Shown: positions 5,678 through 5,782 of the stretch, in pieces
How positions within the stretch are numbered: the stretch's first letter is position 1
Layout: each line of letters begins with the position of its first letter
NCBI GenBank assembly: GCA_007135505.1
Contig: SLIS01000324.1
Span: 1 to 5,782, forward strand
Direction: 5' to 3'
DNA length: 5,782 nucleotides
Source: Halovivax sp.
GTDB taxonomy: Archaea; Halobacteriota; Halobacteria; Halobacteriales; Natrialbaceae
Position numbers and translations under genes: made by a program
The notes under the pieces: model-generated
Seen by the model: only the letters and a program-made list of their open reading frames with translations
Databases searched by the model: none
What the model was told of the DNA's origin: nothing

Positions 5678-5782
5678 ACCTCTGGTTCACGCAGTGGCGT
5701 CCTGTCGAAAAGACACTGACCGAGAAGCCGAGACGAGAACACGATCTCAACTGAGTGTGACAGAATATCTGCGAATCGCCAA
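5678..5782 (+). other. Right end of window: possible continuation of the P450 remnant
   Basis: One frame, shifted from the last P450 frame, reads NLWFTQWRPVEKTLTEKP before a stop. This is reminiscent of the W..R.PVED...L segment after the K helix of P450s. Similarity is short, and nothing else is recognisable here. Confidence 0.25.

Noticed and set aside
1..5782. CRISPR array, tRNA or rRNA genes
   Set aside because: I saw no regularly spaced repeats and no cloverleaf or rRNA-like segments on either strand.

Overview
The window looks like accessory DNA from a halophilic archaeon. The intact proteins are rich in Asp and Glu, the promoter-like sites are of the archaeal TTTATA type, some starts look leaderless, and the eroded genes resemble families common in haloarchaea: an IS6-type transposase, a cytochrome P450, an MNT nucleotidyltransferase and a restriction-enzyme N-terminal domain. 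Base composition is moderate for a haloarchaeon. With several gene remnants in under 6 kb, this suggests a plasmid or genomic island. I cannot name the species.

Layout. A small winged-helix protein lies on the + strand at the left edge (36-260). Facing it on the - strand is the 5' remnant of a gene for a type I restriction-like (HsdR N-terminal) domain (about 475-310), which still has a TATA box. Next, on the - strand, is an intact acidic gene of unknown family (1498-650) that carries an R-x4-H-G motif like that of HEPN ribonucleases. Directly upstream of it on the same strand is a broken MNT nucleotidyltransferase (antitoxin-type) gene (about 1920-1548), with one stop codon, two one-base frameshifts and altered catalytic aspartates.

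The core is a - strand operon read from 4768 to about 1862. It has a promoter at 4811-4817, an unrecognised 224-aa protein (4768-4094), a 635-aa OLD-family ATPase/TOPRIM nuclease (4101-2194, overlapping the previous gene by 8 bases), and a third reading frame whose ATG overlaps the OLD stop codon but which has an in-frame TAA at codon 11. OLD-family nucleases with a partner protein are known anti-phage systems (Gabija, PARIS, class 2 OLD), so the 224-aa protein is a candidate partner in a defence module of unfamiliar composition. That role is inferred.

The right end is a gene graveyard. A decayed IS6-type transposase (about 5244-4870, - strand) abuts a decayed, 5'-truncated cytochrome P450 gene (about 5256-5677, + strand). 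The operon promoter sits just outside the end of the IS remnant.

Taken together, the window holds two or three likely intact conflict-type genes (OLD nuclease, its partner, the HEPN-like protein) and one regulator, set among at least four dead genes. I see no tRNA, rRNA or CRISPR array.
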